Positions 23,337 through 35,170 of a stretch of 64,000 nt of DNA are shown here, in pieces. Position numbers and translations under genes: made by a program. The first letter of the stretch is position 1. The number at the start of each line of letters is the position of its first letter. This DNA comes from Pyronema omphalodes (lineage: Eukaryota > Ascomycota > Pezizomycetes > Pezizales > Pyronemataceae). The notes under the pieces were generated by a model. The model was not told the origin of the DNA. It worked only from the letters and a program-made list of their open reading frames with translations, and made no database searches. The stretch is taken from the NCBI GenBank assembly GCA_024516155.1, contig JAJJXM010000025.1, forward strand, positions 434,001 through 498,000, written 5' to 3'.

Positions 23337-24187
23337 AAAAAAAATATATACCAAGACAGATAAGGTTAGATAATGTCGGACAAGGTTACGGCGATGTGTA
23401 GGAAAGAAGGATAGGAGGTTATGAAGGATGAAGTAGGCGGAAAGAGAAAGAAAGAGGAGGATAAAGGCTAAGGCAAGGCAAGGCAAGGCAAGGCAAGGCA
23501 AGTTAAAGACCTAGATCTATAGCTACCTTAGGTTTCTTTTAAGAAAAAAAGCCTAAAAGGTTTAAAAAAAATTAAAAGGCTTGAAACATAAAAAGCTTAA
23601 AAGGTAAAAGATAAAATATAGAAAGGCCTAAAAATATCAAAAGGCCTCAAAATATCAAAAGGCCTAAAAATATCATCACAAGCTTACTTACCCTATCCAG
23701 AATCTTTACGGAGCTTTCAGCTTTCATAACCCCGGCTTGTGGTTTGTGGTTTGTGGTTCGTGGTGCAGGATTCTGAATTGTGAGGTTGTGAGTTTATAAG
23801 TTTATACTCGTTGCAAATGACAAATGAAATGTCTCATGGGGTGTAAGGTATCAAGCATCATATCAAGCACCATATCAAGTACAGTATCAGTTATCATATC
23901 AGTTACCAAGCATCAATCATCACTAAGATAACAAATGAAACATCCCCATCATTAGTTGAACCGTAAATCTTTCCATAGATACACGAGAAGATTTTGGTAG
24001 TAGTTAAGGTGTATTAATATGTCAATAGCTTTTTCTAGAGTTTCAAGTTCTGATTCTTTGCTTTGGAGGGAAATTATTCTATTTTAAAAGGTCACAGCCC
24101 CCCGCCCGCCCCCCCTCCCCTACCACCCCACCCACCCCCCTACCACCCCTACCACCCCTACCACCCCGCCCGCCCGCCGCCTCCCCA
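23337..24187. other. Intergenic, AT-rich, short tandem repeats
   Basis: Contains a CAAGG pentanucleotide repeat near 23470-23501 and AAAGGCCTxAAAATATC repeats near 23620-23675. C-rich (CCACCCCTA) repeats near 24100-24180 lie downstream of the RIT1 stop. No gene seen. Confidence 0.5.
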
Positions 24188-25851
24188 TCAATCTTCCCAC
24201 CCCATCAAAACCGAATTAACAGCATTCATCAGACCCCTAGCAGGATTCACCGTAGTTCTAGCGGTAGATAACCACGCCAACCTTCTCTTCACCATATTTT
24301 TATCAATATCGCTTTTATCCTGGATCTGAAATTTTCCTGTTGAATATAACTGTTAGCTTTGATCTCTTTTGCTTCTATCATCTAGCCCCTGCCCTGCCCG
24401 CCCGCCCGCCTGCTCCGCTCACCAACCCGCCCTCCCCCCCGCCAAAAAAAAAAAAAAAAAATCAAAATCAAAAAGAACCTACCATCATCCCCAAAAAACG
24501 AGCAAAGCACAACCAGCGCAACGGCCGGGGCAACATCATCGCCCGTCTCACAAACAAAACAAACCCATCTCCCTTCTTCTATCCATCCCTTTAACCTCCC
24601 CAATAACCCGGGTACCTTTAATCTCAAATCCTTATTCCCCCTTTTCCCTGCAGGGATCGGAATATTGATTGCTCCGTCGATTTCCTGGATGGAGAGGTTG
24701 ACGATGATCCAGGCGTCTTTCGGGTGTGGAGCTTGATGGTGCGGGGAGAGGAAGATTGTGGTGGTGGGTTTGATGAGTACCGGTGTTATTGATGCTGCGA
24801 CCCCGACCCCCACCCCCGAAGAAGAAGAAACAGCAGCAGCGATAACATCTTCAATCTCCTCATCACCAGCCGCTAATATCCTTTCCCAATGTCTCCAGAA
24901 CACAGCAGGAGTCAACCCGGACCCAGCAGTCCATCCTTCATGATCATCCCCAGCGCCCTGAATATACTCTCCCTCCCCTGCTGTTCCCTTCTGCATACGA
25001 CTCGCCGTCACCAGAACCAGGGGTATAAACTCCCTCCAATCCGGGGGAGATTCCGGCAGCGGCGAATCAGGGGATATAAACACCGGTCTTAAAGGCTTCG
25101 TTATCACAGGGAGGTTTATTCCGAGGGCTTGGAAATCTTTAAGGAAGCCAGGAAGGAGCTTTTCGATAGCGGAGGCTTCTTGGGGGGAAACGGCTAGTGG
25201 GGTGGTGTAGAGGATTGGAACAGGGAAGAGATGGGGGAAGAGATGGCTGTTCAGGATACTGATCCATATGGGAATAGTTTTGGAGAGGGAGTCGGGGAAA
25301 CGTTTGCCGCGGCGGGTGCTGTCGACTATGATAGCGCCAGGCGTAGCCGCAGCGGCAGTGGCAGTGGCAGCGGCAGTGGCAGTGGCAGTGGCAGTGGCAG
25401 ATGTAGTGGCAGCTCCTCCCCCACCATCGCCAGAGCAAGAAGAAGCTATCAACCACAGCAAAGAAAGATTCAACCTCCTTAACGAAAACCGGTATTGATT
25501 AGTATGGCCATCCGTAGACTTAAAGTACACAGCCTGACCACCCTGAAGATCAGGCGGGACATACCAATCCCCTGCTCTTGAGTTTGGTATTACGGGGAGG
25601 TTATAGGCGGAGGCTACACGACGGATGAAGGCGCTGTCTTGCGTGATGCTTTGCAGTCGGTTCCGTAGCGTTCGTGTGCTGCGGCGGATGCTGTTGGTTA
25701 GTTGTGGGAGTTTTGGTTGCAGGATTAGATCTGAGGGGGTGGGCGTGAAGACTTGGAAGGTGAAGGTTTCGGTGTCGGCGTCGGGGGAGGAGGAGGGGGC
25801 GGCGTTGGCGTCGGCGTTAGACGGGGAGGGAGAAGAGGCGGCGGGGGTCAT
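24188..25851 (-). CDS. RIT1: Initiator tRNA phosphoribosyl transferase (tRNA A64-2'-O-ribosylphosphate transferase)
   Basis: Adds a 2'-O-ribosyl phosphate at A64 of initiator tRNA-Met, which keeps it out of elongation. Exons 24483-25851 and 24188-24336 give 505 residues. Signature segments are GDWYVPP, YFKSTDGHTNQYRFSLRRLN, GAIIVDSTRRGKRFPDSLSK and, near the C-terminus, GLTPAVFWRHW. After removing a 146-nt intron (which contains a poly-T run on this strand) the frame continues into KRRLAWLSTARTTVNPARG...NSVLMGWED, the conserved Rit1 end. An in-frame (Ala-Thr/Ala)n stretch fed by a GCCACT-like microsatellite (about 25330-25400) interrupts the catalytic region just before IIVDSTRRGKR. The start chosen, ATG 25851, has a good context (CCCGCCATGAC). 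The frame stays open upstream to 26004, so a longer N-terminus is possible. Confidence 0.92.
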
Positions 25852-27268
25852 GGCGGGATGCTGGTATGCTGGTACATATGGTGGGGTTGGTGGGGTTGAA
25901 TGCAGCCTTACAGGGTATGTAGTGCTAGGAGGACGCGACAGCAGGACGGGAGGACGCGACAACGCTAGAAGAATAATTATCAAGTGGGACTCTAGTATCA
26001 TCATTCTCGATGTGTACTGACCCTCAGAGTATGGTAATATTTATTTATTTTCAAATGACGATAGCTATATTTGTTACCTACACATAATCCTACATAGTGT
26101 TTTTTATTTTCCGGGAAAGAAGATATTTTTTTACCTATGTACACATAATCCTGCATAATCATTTTTTATTTTTTTCTTCTTTTTTTTTTGCGTTTCTGTA
26201 TTTCTGTATTTCTGCATTCAATATCCAACTCCCACATTATTTCCCCCCCCCCCCCCCCCCCCCAATCCCCTATGACTACCGAACCATTGATATATTCCAG
26301 TATACATAACTATACATCCCAAAAACAACCCATACAATATTATAGTTACATAGTTTACATAGTTTCATAGTTACATAGTTACATATGTATGTACATCCAT
26401 AATAACCATTACTCCCCATGCAAAAGTTCCATGTATCCACCAATATATTACTAGAAACACTTAACTACAGTTCTAACAACTATAGAAAACCAGGGGTTAT
26501 GTTATAAGGTTACAAGTCATTCCCGCGGGCATAGGTAGTCTACATAGAAATTATTATTTATGATGTAAGATCACCAGCCATGGCCAGTTGCAGAGAAGTG
26601 ATTTTTTTTTAAAGAGGTATGGAGATCAAGGTATCAAGGTATCAAGGTGTCAAGGTGTCAAGGTGTCATTACTACTTTTCAGTGATGTGTGATGTGTGAT
26701 GAAATCTTCATCTCTTTAATTTTTTTCAAATATCCGACTAGAACCACCTAGACAATACGCCCCCCCTCCCCCACCCCCCCGCCGTTCCAACGACGTCCTC
26801 TCATTTCTATGACATCAATATAGAGCAAATAGAGCAAATAGAGCGAAAAAAAAACAAAAGGGAACGACAATATGATATTGTAAAAACCAACTCTTCATTT
26901 GACTTATGTAAGAATGGAGTAAAGTAAAGAAGAAAAAGAAAGAAAAAAAAAACAATGCCACGCCACGCCACTTACACCCCATATGACACCTCAAATGCAG
27001 AAAATCGCAGTTAAAAAAAAAGGAAACGGTCGTGTATAAAACAAAACAAATGCAAGATGGACAAGAACGACGTAACCTGGCGCTAAAAAACCGGAGAAAA
27101 CATTATCGATAAAAAAAAGAAATATGCGTCGGAATAATGGAGCTATTCTCACCATTTCTTGGAAGAGTGTCCATTCCGTTTAACACAGCTAGTGGGATTG
27201 AGAATACCTGTTGAAAGTAATCCTCTAACCATAGTGCCGAGCTAGCCATGACGTTTGAAGGTTCGTTT
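25852..27268. other. Intergenic between RIT1 and CDC34
   Basis: AT-rich. Holds a run of 21 C at 26243-26263, T runs near 26165-26190, GGTATCAA/GGTGTCAA tandem repeats near 26630-26668 and a C-rich stretch near 26760-26785. No gene seen; the final part is CDC34 3' UTR. Confidence 0.55.
26243..26263. repeat. Poly-C tract (21 C)
   Basis: Uninterrupted run of 21 C in intergenic DNA. Confidence 0.9.
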
Positions 27269-28115
27269 TTATTCATCACAGGACTCGTCGTTTTCGTCCT
27301 CAAACTCCATGTCTCCATCGCTGTTGCTATCCCAGTCACTCTCGTGGTCGTCACACCAGAAATCGTCGTCAACCTCCTCCTTAGGGGGTGGTTTGGACTC
27401 GATCTCGGTGGGCATTTGAAAGCCCTCTGGAATATCACGCTTGGAGGCTTCGACATTCTCCTTGACAATGCGCTTGTAGTTTTCGGGGTCCTTGCGAAGC
27501 ATGACGGACGCGTCAACGTTTGCCGCTGAAGAAACTTCGGCGTCATCAAGGAGAGATAGGATCGAAATCAAAACAGTAAAGATGCGCTGAGCTGCTGACC
27601 ATCGTTCCTGTAGATCTGTTAGACAATGTAAGGAGAGCAAAAAAAAGGTGTGGCGTATTACCGATGCAAGTTCACCCGACATCTCATCATCACCAGGGCT
27701 GTGTAAAATAGAAATGCATAGCTTTCCGTCCTTGTAGATGTTCGGGTGGAAAAGAGGGCGCAAGAACTTGAACTCTGGTGGGCTCATAGGGTAGTTCTTG
27801 GGAATCTTGAGTTCAGCCTATGTTGAAATTATCAGCATTCTGTAGGTTACAAGATTGAAGATTTCAGCAGGTGTACCTTGAGGTATGCTCCATGGTACAA
27901 GCTCGTTGGGTTTAGCACGATCAAAGCTACATCCCAGAGGAAAAGGTTACCGTCTCGAGCCTATACAAGAAAGGAAGTTAGCAACGCGCACAGATAAAGC
28001 TGGCGGTTGGAATAGGAGAGAGGAATACCTCAACGTTGACCCAGTTTTCCTTGTCCAACTCCTTGAGCTCAGTCATGAGCATACGCTCAGCGATCTTTCT
28101 GTCGTCTGCGGACAT
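27269..28115 (-). CDS. CDC34: Ubiquitin-conjugating enzyme E2, Cdc34 type
   Basis: The E2 that works with SCF ubiquitin ligases to mark cell-cycle regulators for the proteasome. Four exons (28029-28115, 27877-27960, 27662-27817, 27269-27607) with introns of 68, 59 and 54 nt, all in phase, give 221 residues. The UBC fold contains the HPN motif (HPNIYKDGKLCISILH) with catalytic Cys91. It is followed by the acidic loop SPGDDEMSGELASERW, which is special to the Cdc34/Ubc7 group. ANVDASVMLRKDPE...SKRDIPEGFQMPT and the very acidic tail (DDDFWCDD...DENDESCDE) distinguish Cdc34 from Ubc7, which ends soon after the fold. The tail is shorter than in yeast Cdc34 (295 aa). It shares a ~1.9-kb divergent promoter region with VPS41. 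Confidence 0.93.
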
Positions 28116-30061
28116 GGTTTTTGGAAGCGAGTTACTGTTGGTAGGTGGTGCCACTCGCAGGTGATGTAGGATGAGAGGAGTTGCTCTATCGAAGATGAGG
28201 AGGAAAGTTGAAGGGTTCTTGTAGTCGTGCTAGATGACCCTGGTCTGTGGGATTTCCGAGTGTCGAGTTTCGCGTTTCTGTTGGCAGTTGGGGTTGAAGT
28301 CTTTTTGTCCCGGGGTTTGCTGAGGTTGAAGTAGAAGATCGGGTGTTGGAAGAGAGGGGTGCGAGGCTCATGAGCTAGTCGTGGACCTCTAGTAGACCTT
28401 ATACCGTTGTAAGTATTGCACCGCCTGACAATTATTCCCTGTCCTGTCCAGACCGAAACCTTTCCGCACCGAATTAAAGCCGATAGTAGTGAGTGGCGTT
28501 GGGGCTTCATAGACTGTCGCATGAGCAGGGCCAGATCCAGTTTGTCCCCTCATCTCACCTACTTTCGACCTACTGGATGCGGTTTATCTGTGTGTCGTGT
28601 CAGCTTCATGTACTTTCTTTTTTGCGTCTCTGGAATGGGAAAACTTATTTTATTTATGACGATGTTATTTGTCCGGTAATCGTGTTGGTCGAGCCCAGCT
28701 TCGTCCGAAGCATGCCATGACAGGGGCATCAGGAAGCCCTACATATCTAGCGCCGTCCGATTTGCGCTTCAAAGCGATTTGTTGATCAGTCTGAGTCCGA
28801 GAAACAGACGGGAGGCTTTCTTTGTGGTGGATTGGATGGCTGTATATATGCCGAAGAGAGAAATACCACAGAGGAGCCGCATTTGGGAAGTTGAGGAATG
28901 ATCTGCTTCAGTTGTTAGCATGTCAAGTGCTGTAATATTCAAAATTTTATATTCAGTCGATACAGATACATACCACAGATAAGCCGCATTCAAGCAGTCA
29001 AAAAAAAAAATGATCTGCTTCAATTGTTAGTGTGTCAATTTAAAATTCTGACTTGAATCGGACCAAAGTCAGCGATTCCCCCCGGGGTAAAACTGTCGAT
29101 CTCCCGACATGAGAACCTCCGTATGTTGATTTTGAGAGTGATTCAAGCCAGGTTTAAGCCGGACCAGCTTGTGTTTTTTGCAATGAGGGAGCATGTGCGG
29201 TTGCTAACTAAAGTGGGTAGAAGAGCTCTTAAACTACTCCATTTGGGTTAACAAGGCAACCGCTGTAAGTTTAGTCATCACATCACAATAAATCAAGCAG
29301 CGGGATTTGATGCATAAGAAATCAGCGAGCAGAGCGATGAAGCAACAGTCGAGGCCACAAGCTAAAGTAGATACGTGCCTACTTCCTTTGAGCTGTGAGC
29401 TCGCTCTTCGATCCATAAACAGACACATCTTCATAGCCGTGATAGAAAACTCAGTTCAGTCGTTTTAAGGTTGCATTGCTCAAGGCCCACAGACAGCGAA
29501 TTTCCAGAATACTTCCTGAATAACATGATAGGATATCATTATCAACACAGCTACTGCATGCTGCGCCTTTTCATGAACCCATCATCATCAAGTGATTGGA
29601 CGGCTTCAAGATCCGTTAGGTATAGCTGAACCCATGGAGGAAATTTGTACAGAGAAAGTAAAGGTGCACTTTCTGAAAAATGACCACCAGATCATCAAAG
29701 AAGGTGCGCTGTCACCTTTGCGGGTTTGGCTACCATGTCAATTAGTTCCGAAGCTATTGGCCATTTGAAGCAAAGTCACAAGTTATTCGTCTCTGTCTAT
29801 ACCCACAGAAATGGGTAGATTACTCTTCCTTCATGGGCCCTTTAAACTTCAGTTAGTAGACAATTAAATAAATAAATCAATAAATGGAAAGTCACATACA
29901 ACACTCAATCAAATCTGCTGACCGGAGAAAGAAATCACTGGTAAATAAACTTCCAGCGTAGCTTTCCCGCGCCAATGACGAAACATCCTTGGCAACCACG
30001 GGAGCTAGCCACAGCTCCATCCTCGTTGGCAACCAGCCAACCAACCTCATGATAATCAACA
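28116..30061. other. Divergent intergenic region between CDC34 and VPS41
   Basis: Must hold both promoters. It contains a diverged direct duplication (28864-28926 and 28971-29038). Open frames in the first 400 bases lie in the likely CDC34 leader and have no family match. Confidence 0.55.
28864..29038. repeat. Diverged direct duplication (~65 bp, spacer 44 bp)
   Basis: Copy 1 (28864-28926) and copy 2 (28971-29038) share TACCACAGA-AGCCGCATT at the start and ATGATCTGCTTCA-TTGTTAG-TGTCAA at the end, with a diverged middle that includes an A11 run in copy 2. Non-coding. Confidence 0.75.
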
Positions 30062-33000
30062 ATGCCGCCCCCGCACGATAACGACCATGATGCCCACGTC
30101 GACGAAGAGCCGACCGATAACGCTTCTGTAGTAAACAGCGGCGACGAAGAGGAAGAAGAAGAAGAGGAGGAAGACGACGAAGAGCCGCGCCTCAAATATA
30201 CCCGATTAACAAAGTCGCTCGGAGGAGTATATCGCAATGGAGATGCAGTCTCCACAACTGTCGTTTTCGGCGATCGCATGGTCCGAAACTTTTCATTGAT
30301 ACTGTTCTAAAATACAATCGAAAGGATTACTGGAAGCTGATACGCCTTGCTGGTTGTAGGTGCTCGGTACCCACAACGGAAATATTGTTAGTTCAACCAA
30401 ACTGCGACTCATGCGACTCCTGATTGAAGCTCCTTATACTAATGTTTTATATCGCAGCATATTCTAAGCCTTCCGTCATTGACACCACTACGAACATACC
30501 ATGCGCACTCGGCTTCGGTGACGTCTATTTCCATATCTCCTCCCCCGCCTCCCCCAGTAGCCATACCAACAAAGAGACACAAAGACGCGTACCATGATCG
30601 CCATATCAGTGTCGCGTCTGCCTCAATTGATGGTTTGGTGTGTACAGTACCTTTACTGCCATCAAATCCCCCAGCGCCCGGTCAATCGCCCTCCACAGTA
30701 CCATATGCCAAGTCCGAGATAACTCTAAAGAACTTTAAGCGACCAATTCTCGCAGTTGCACTTTCGCCCAATTTTAGAGTAGATCGTACATTCCTGTCAG
30801 GAGGTCTTGCAGGAAACTTGGTGCTGTCCGTCGCTCCAACAGGTGGTGTTGTAGGAGGTAGCTGGATGACTTTGGGCCTTACTGGCGGAGCTAAGGATAC
30901 CATCTTACACTCTGGTGAGGGAGCAATCTCGGCAATTGCTTGGTCAAAGGAATCTCCCAGATATGTTGCATGGGCCAATGAGCAGGGTATTAAGATTATG
31001 AGATCACACATTACTCCACCAACTTTACAAGCGCAAACGCAAGCGCAGACCCAGGGGCAAGTCGCTGCCACTGACGAAATCGCCGGTAACCCAGGATTGG
31101 CAGGCTGGATACCAGGCTTTGGGAGCGGACCTATCTCGGGTAATGAGACGGCATGGAAGCGTATTTCTGCTATCGAGCGACCAGAAAGCATCCCTGAAGA
31201 ACTTGCCTCGTTGCATAAACCGCGATTAGAATGGATTGACAGGCGAGCACTTCTTACGAGTGACCCTGATGACGCAGCAACCGGTACCACACTAAACGTT
31301 AAGGATGTTGACTGGGGTGACAAAGAGAAACTGCTTGTCGGATGGGGAGGAACAGTTTGGGTCATTGATGTTTTCCCAGGCTCTGGTGAACCCGGAGAGG
31401 AGAATAGCAATGGATGGGCACAGATAACTCACATCCTTCAAACGGATTGTACCATCTCGGGTCTCTATATGTATACACCGTCGTTAATACTAATGCTCGC
31501 ATACCTCACCAACACGGAAGCGCCAACGGAAGAGGAAGTCGAAACACCACCAACCTCACCTACATCACCAAGGAGTCCTAGGGCGTCTCCTCGATTCCGG
31601 CGAGGTCGGACGAACGCTCTGATTCCAGAGTTACGGTTCATCGATTTGGAAACCTCAGAGGAAGTTAGTGCGGATGAGTTGATGATGAGTCGGTTTGAGA
31701 GCTTAGCAGTGGGTGATTACCACTTGGGAATTTTACCAGCAACTCCAACATCGGTTCACCCACCGACTCCTGACAACGAGCAAGCGGAAGGCGGGCTTGG
31801 TTCTAGTCTTTGGACTGCTGCATTGGCTCCTACTCAGTTATTTACCTCGGGAGCTCAGAGTATCCGCAGCTTCAGCACTGGCTCTCGACGAGACAGTATT
31901 GCAGCCAGTGGATTCTCCAGTGCCACAGCCGCTCTTCGTGGTGCAAGAGCAAAGGAGGTCGTTTGGGGTGAAGACGAGAAAGGAACGAAGATTTATATCA
32001 CCAGTCCCTACGACGTTGTCTTTGCAACTGAAAGAAGTCAGAAGGATCATCTATCTTGGATGCTTGATAGGAAGAAGTATGCAGATGCATGGCACTTGAT
32101 TGATAAACACCCCGAGGTGGTAGACCCTGACACTACTTCTCTGAGTATGTATGATGAAGAGGAGAGAAAGGTTGTTGTACACCTTGATGATGACTACGAC
32201 TCCGATTCTACCGTTACCAGTAGCGTTAGACAACGCAGTGTCAAGCGATACACCGTTGCGGAAAAGGAAAAGCGTAGAATCGGAGAGTTATGGTTACGGG
32301 ATCTCATCGATGCTGGCGAGTGGAAACGAGCCGGAGAGGTCTGTGGACAGGTCTTGGGTTTATCATCTAGATGGGAATATTGGGTTTGGGTATTTGAGGC
32401 TGCAAAGAAGATTGAGGAGATTACCAACTATATCCCGACCACGCAGCTCTCGCCGCCTCTTCCGAGCGTCATCTACGAAATTGTTCTTGCATACTACCTC
32501 AACCATGACCGGCGTCGATTCCGCGAGCTGCTCCTGGAGACCTGGAAACCCGAAGGATCTCACACATTATACGACGCTCGCACTTTAGTCGACACGATTA
32601 TTCTCAAGATTGAAAACCGCGAAGACGAAATCCACAAAGGTGACACCGACTGGCGTCTTTTACAGGAATGTTTAGCCCGCCTATATATGGTACTTCGAGA
32701 GCCTAGGAACGCACTCAAACGCTACATGATCCTAAAAGACGCCGATGAAGCCTTCCGTCTTATCCGTAATTACAGATTGGTCGATACGGTTAAAGACGAC
32801 ATCGCATCGCTTATTATGCTGCGAGTGACGGATACACAACTAGCTATTGCACCTATCAAAGAACTGGAACAAGCAACCCATGAAGCCATCAGCCTTTTGA
32901 TTGATGAGTCTGATCGTGGTATCTTATCCCCCAGACAAGTGGTAGAACAACTCTCCTCCGATAAAATCGTTGCCGGAAGATTATTCCTCTACTTCTATCT

Positions 33001-34148
33001 CCGCCGTCTCTGGAAAAGTCAACATGACCAAATGTTTACCACCACCGGCGGAGCCCTAGCAGAATTCGAAGACCTAATGGTCGAACTATTCGCGGAATAC
33101 GACCGACAATTATTAATGGAGTTCCTAAAAGACTCTCACAACTACTCTCTAGAAAAAGCCTCCGCCGTTTGTGAACGCCGTAACTACATCCCAGAACTCG
33201 TCCATCTCCTCAGCAAAACCGGACAAACCAAACGCGCACTATTCCTAATCATCGACAAACTAGCAGACGTTGCACAAGCCATCTCCTTTGCTAAACAACA
33301 AGACGACCCAGACCTTTGGAATGATTTATTAGATTACTCTATGGATAAACCAAAATTCATCCGCGGCCTCCTGGAAAATGTGGGAACTGCTATAGACCCA
33401 ATAACACTAGTCCGGCGTATCCCAGCTGGTCTACAAATCGAAGGTCTCAAAGAAGCTCTGGCGAAAATTCTAAAGGAATATGCAGTGCAATGGTCGATTT
33501 GTGATGGCGTCGCTAAAGCTATGACTAGTGAGGTTGCGAGGGGAATGGAGAATTTAAGACATGGACAGAGACGCGGAGTGAAGTTCCAGGTCGGAGAAAT
33601 TGCTCCGTTGCCGGTTACGCCGGATAATATTGAGATTGCGCTGGAGAGAGCTATGGAAACGGAGAGGGTTAGGGCGGATTGTCAGAATGAGCTTTGTGGC
33701 GTTTGTGATAAGAGATTTGGTGGGAATAATGGTGAGTTTCTTTTTTTTCCATTCTCTTTATTTTTTTTTTGTTTTTTTTGGGCCGCCGGGGTGGGGGGGG
33801 GGGGGGGGGCGGTGGGGGTCTGCGGGAGCGGGAGCGCGGGGAGGGGCGGGAGCAGGGCGGAAGCGAAGGTTATCCTAACAAAAATAAAACAATAGCTAAC
33901 ACCGACAACCAGGAAAACAACGCACACTAGTAGCCTTTGCCTGCGGCCACGTATTCCATCTACACTGTATATCCAAACCCATCACCTCTTCAATAACCGA
34001 TGATGATGAAGAGGAAGAGGAAATTATACAAAGTGGATATGGAAGAAGTGTTGGTGCGAAAGTTACGAGAGCTGCCCTGCTGGGTGAGAAGGTTAAGAAG
34101 GGTTGCTTGGTTTGTGCGAAGAGGAAGAGGGAGGAGATTATGGTTTAG
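30062..34148 (+). CDS. VPS41: Vacuolar protein sorting-associated protein 41 (HOPS subunit)
   Basis: Effector subunit of the HOPS tether at the vacuole, needed for homotypic vacuole fusion and AP-3 vesicle docking. Exons 30062-30280, 30360-30386, 30458-33731 and 33913-34148 give 1,251 residues. After an acidic N-terminus (E9 run), EEPRLKYTRL...GGVYRNGDAVS joins across a 27-nt exon coding VLGTHNGNI to HILSLPSLTPL, the classic Vps41 start of the beta-propeller. A long alpha-solenoid (CHCR) fills the middle. The C-terminus is a RING-H2: CGVCDKRF, then after the last intron FACGHVFHLHC and GCLVC. The CHCR-RING split across an intron is joined in phase (G|GA). The last intron (181 nt) carries T runs and a run of 17 G. 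Donor 1 (GTCCGA) is weak but gives the only conserved continuation. Confidence 0.93.
33793..33809. repeat. Poly-G tract (17 G) inside VPS41 last intron
   Basis: Run of 17 G on the coding strand of the 181-nt intron 33732-33912, followed by further G clusters. A second case, besides TFA1, of a long G run inside an intron of a conserved gene. Confidence 0.85.
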
Positions 34149-34773
34149 ATTATGGGAGGGGGGAGGCAGGGTGGTGACGGCGGGGAGTGGGGCGGCGGCG
34201 GCGGGGGGGAGGGGGGGGGGGGGGGGGGGGAGGATGGGGGATGATGGGAAGGGGCAAGGGGAGTTGCATTTCGATTTGGAGTCTTTTTTGTGGCTTTGTG
34301 GCTTTGTGGCTTTGTGGCTTTGTTTGTTAGAGCGGTTACTTCTTTTTATGATACTTATGATTATACTTATGATTGGTGGCCTTTTTTATGATTGCGTTGT
34401 GGTTTCGTAGCTTCGTGGTTTCGTAGTTTCGTAGCTTTATTTATAATTTTTTTATAGGCTTTGTAGGCTTTGTGATAAGATTAATCATCGTGATCTATAT
34501 TTCGAAAGAGTTTTCATCAAGACAAGCCTATATAAGACTATATATTAGGCCGTGGTGGGTGCAACATAGAGCCCATTCCCAGCACGTGATACGCTATGAT
34601 GCATGGCTGTCTTTTGTACCTTGCTTGTATTTCTTGTATAGGACTCAGGTATGCTATGATATCGAGGTTATTGATTTGCTGTGGTTGTTTATTTATTTAT
34701 TTATTAGTATATGGTATCTTGTCTTGTCTTATCCTATTATATGGCATCCTGTCTTATAGTTATGCTATTCCAT

Positions 34774-34818
34774 CCTACTCCTACTCCTACTCCTACTCCT
34801 ACTCCTACTCCTACTCCT
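34774..34818. repeat. Hexanucleotide microsatellite (CTACTC)n
   Basis: About seven and a half perfect hexamer units. Non-coding. Confidence 0.9.
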
Positions 34819-35116
34819 AACCCCGTTTATCACATGATAACCAATATTCTCACACGATATTAGGGGCCATTTTATTATTTATTATTATTATTTCACTATA
34901 TCATCATATCACTATATCACTATACCATCATATCATCATATCATCATACCACTATACCCATCATAATATCAGATCCAAGGCATCCGGGTAGTACAAACCC
35001 CGTTTTTTTTCTTTTAGCCAAGTACATGGATAATGATCCCGAAAAGATGCTCCGAGGTGGTGCAGAGTGCTGGGTGCAGGATGCTGGGTTGAGGACTGGG
35101 GCGGTGGGTTGATATG

Positions 35117-35170
35117 TGATGGTGATGGGGATGGTGATGGTGATGGTGATGGTGATGGTGATGGTGATGG
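35117..35170. repeat. Hexanucleotide microsatellite (GATGGT)n
   Basis: About nine units with one GATGGG variant. It keeps all frames open and so mimics coding sequence. Confidence 0.9.

Noticed and set aside
27885..28169. Plus-strand frame crossing the CDC34 first exons
   Set aside because: Runs through CDC34 exons and introns on the opposite strand; shadow.
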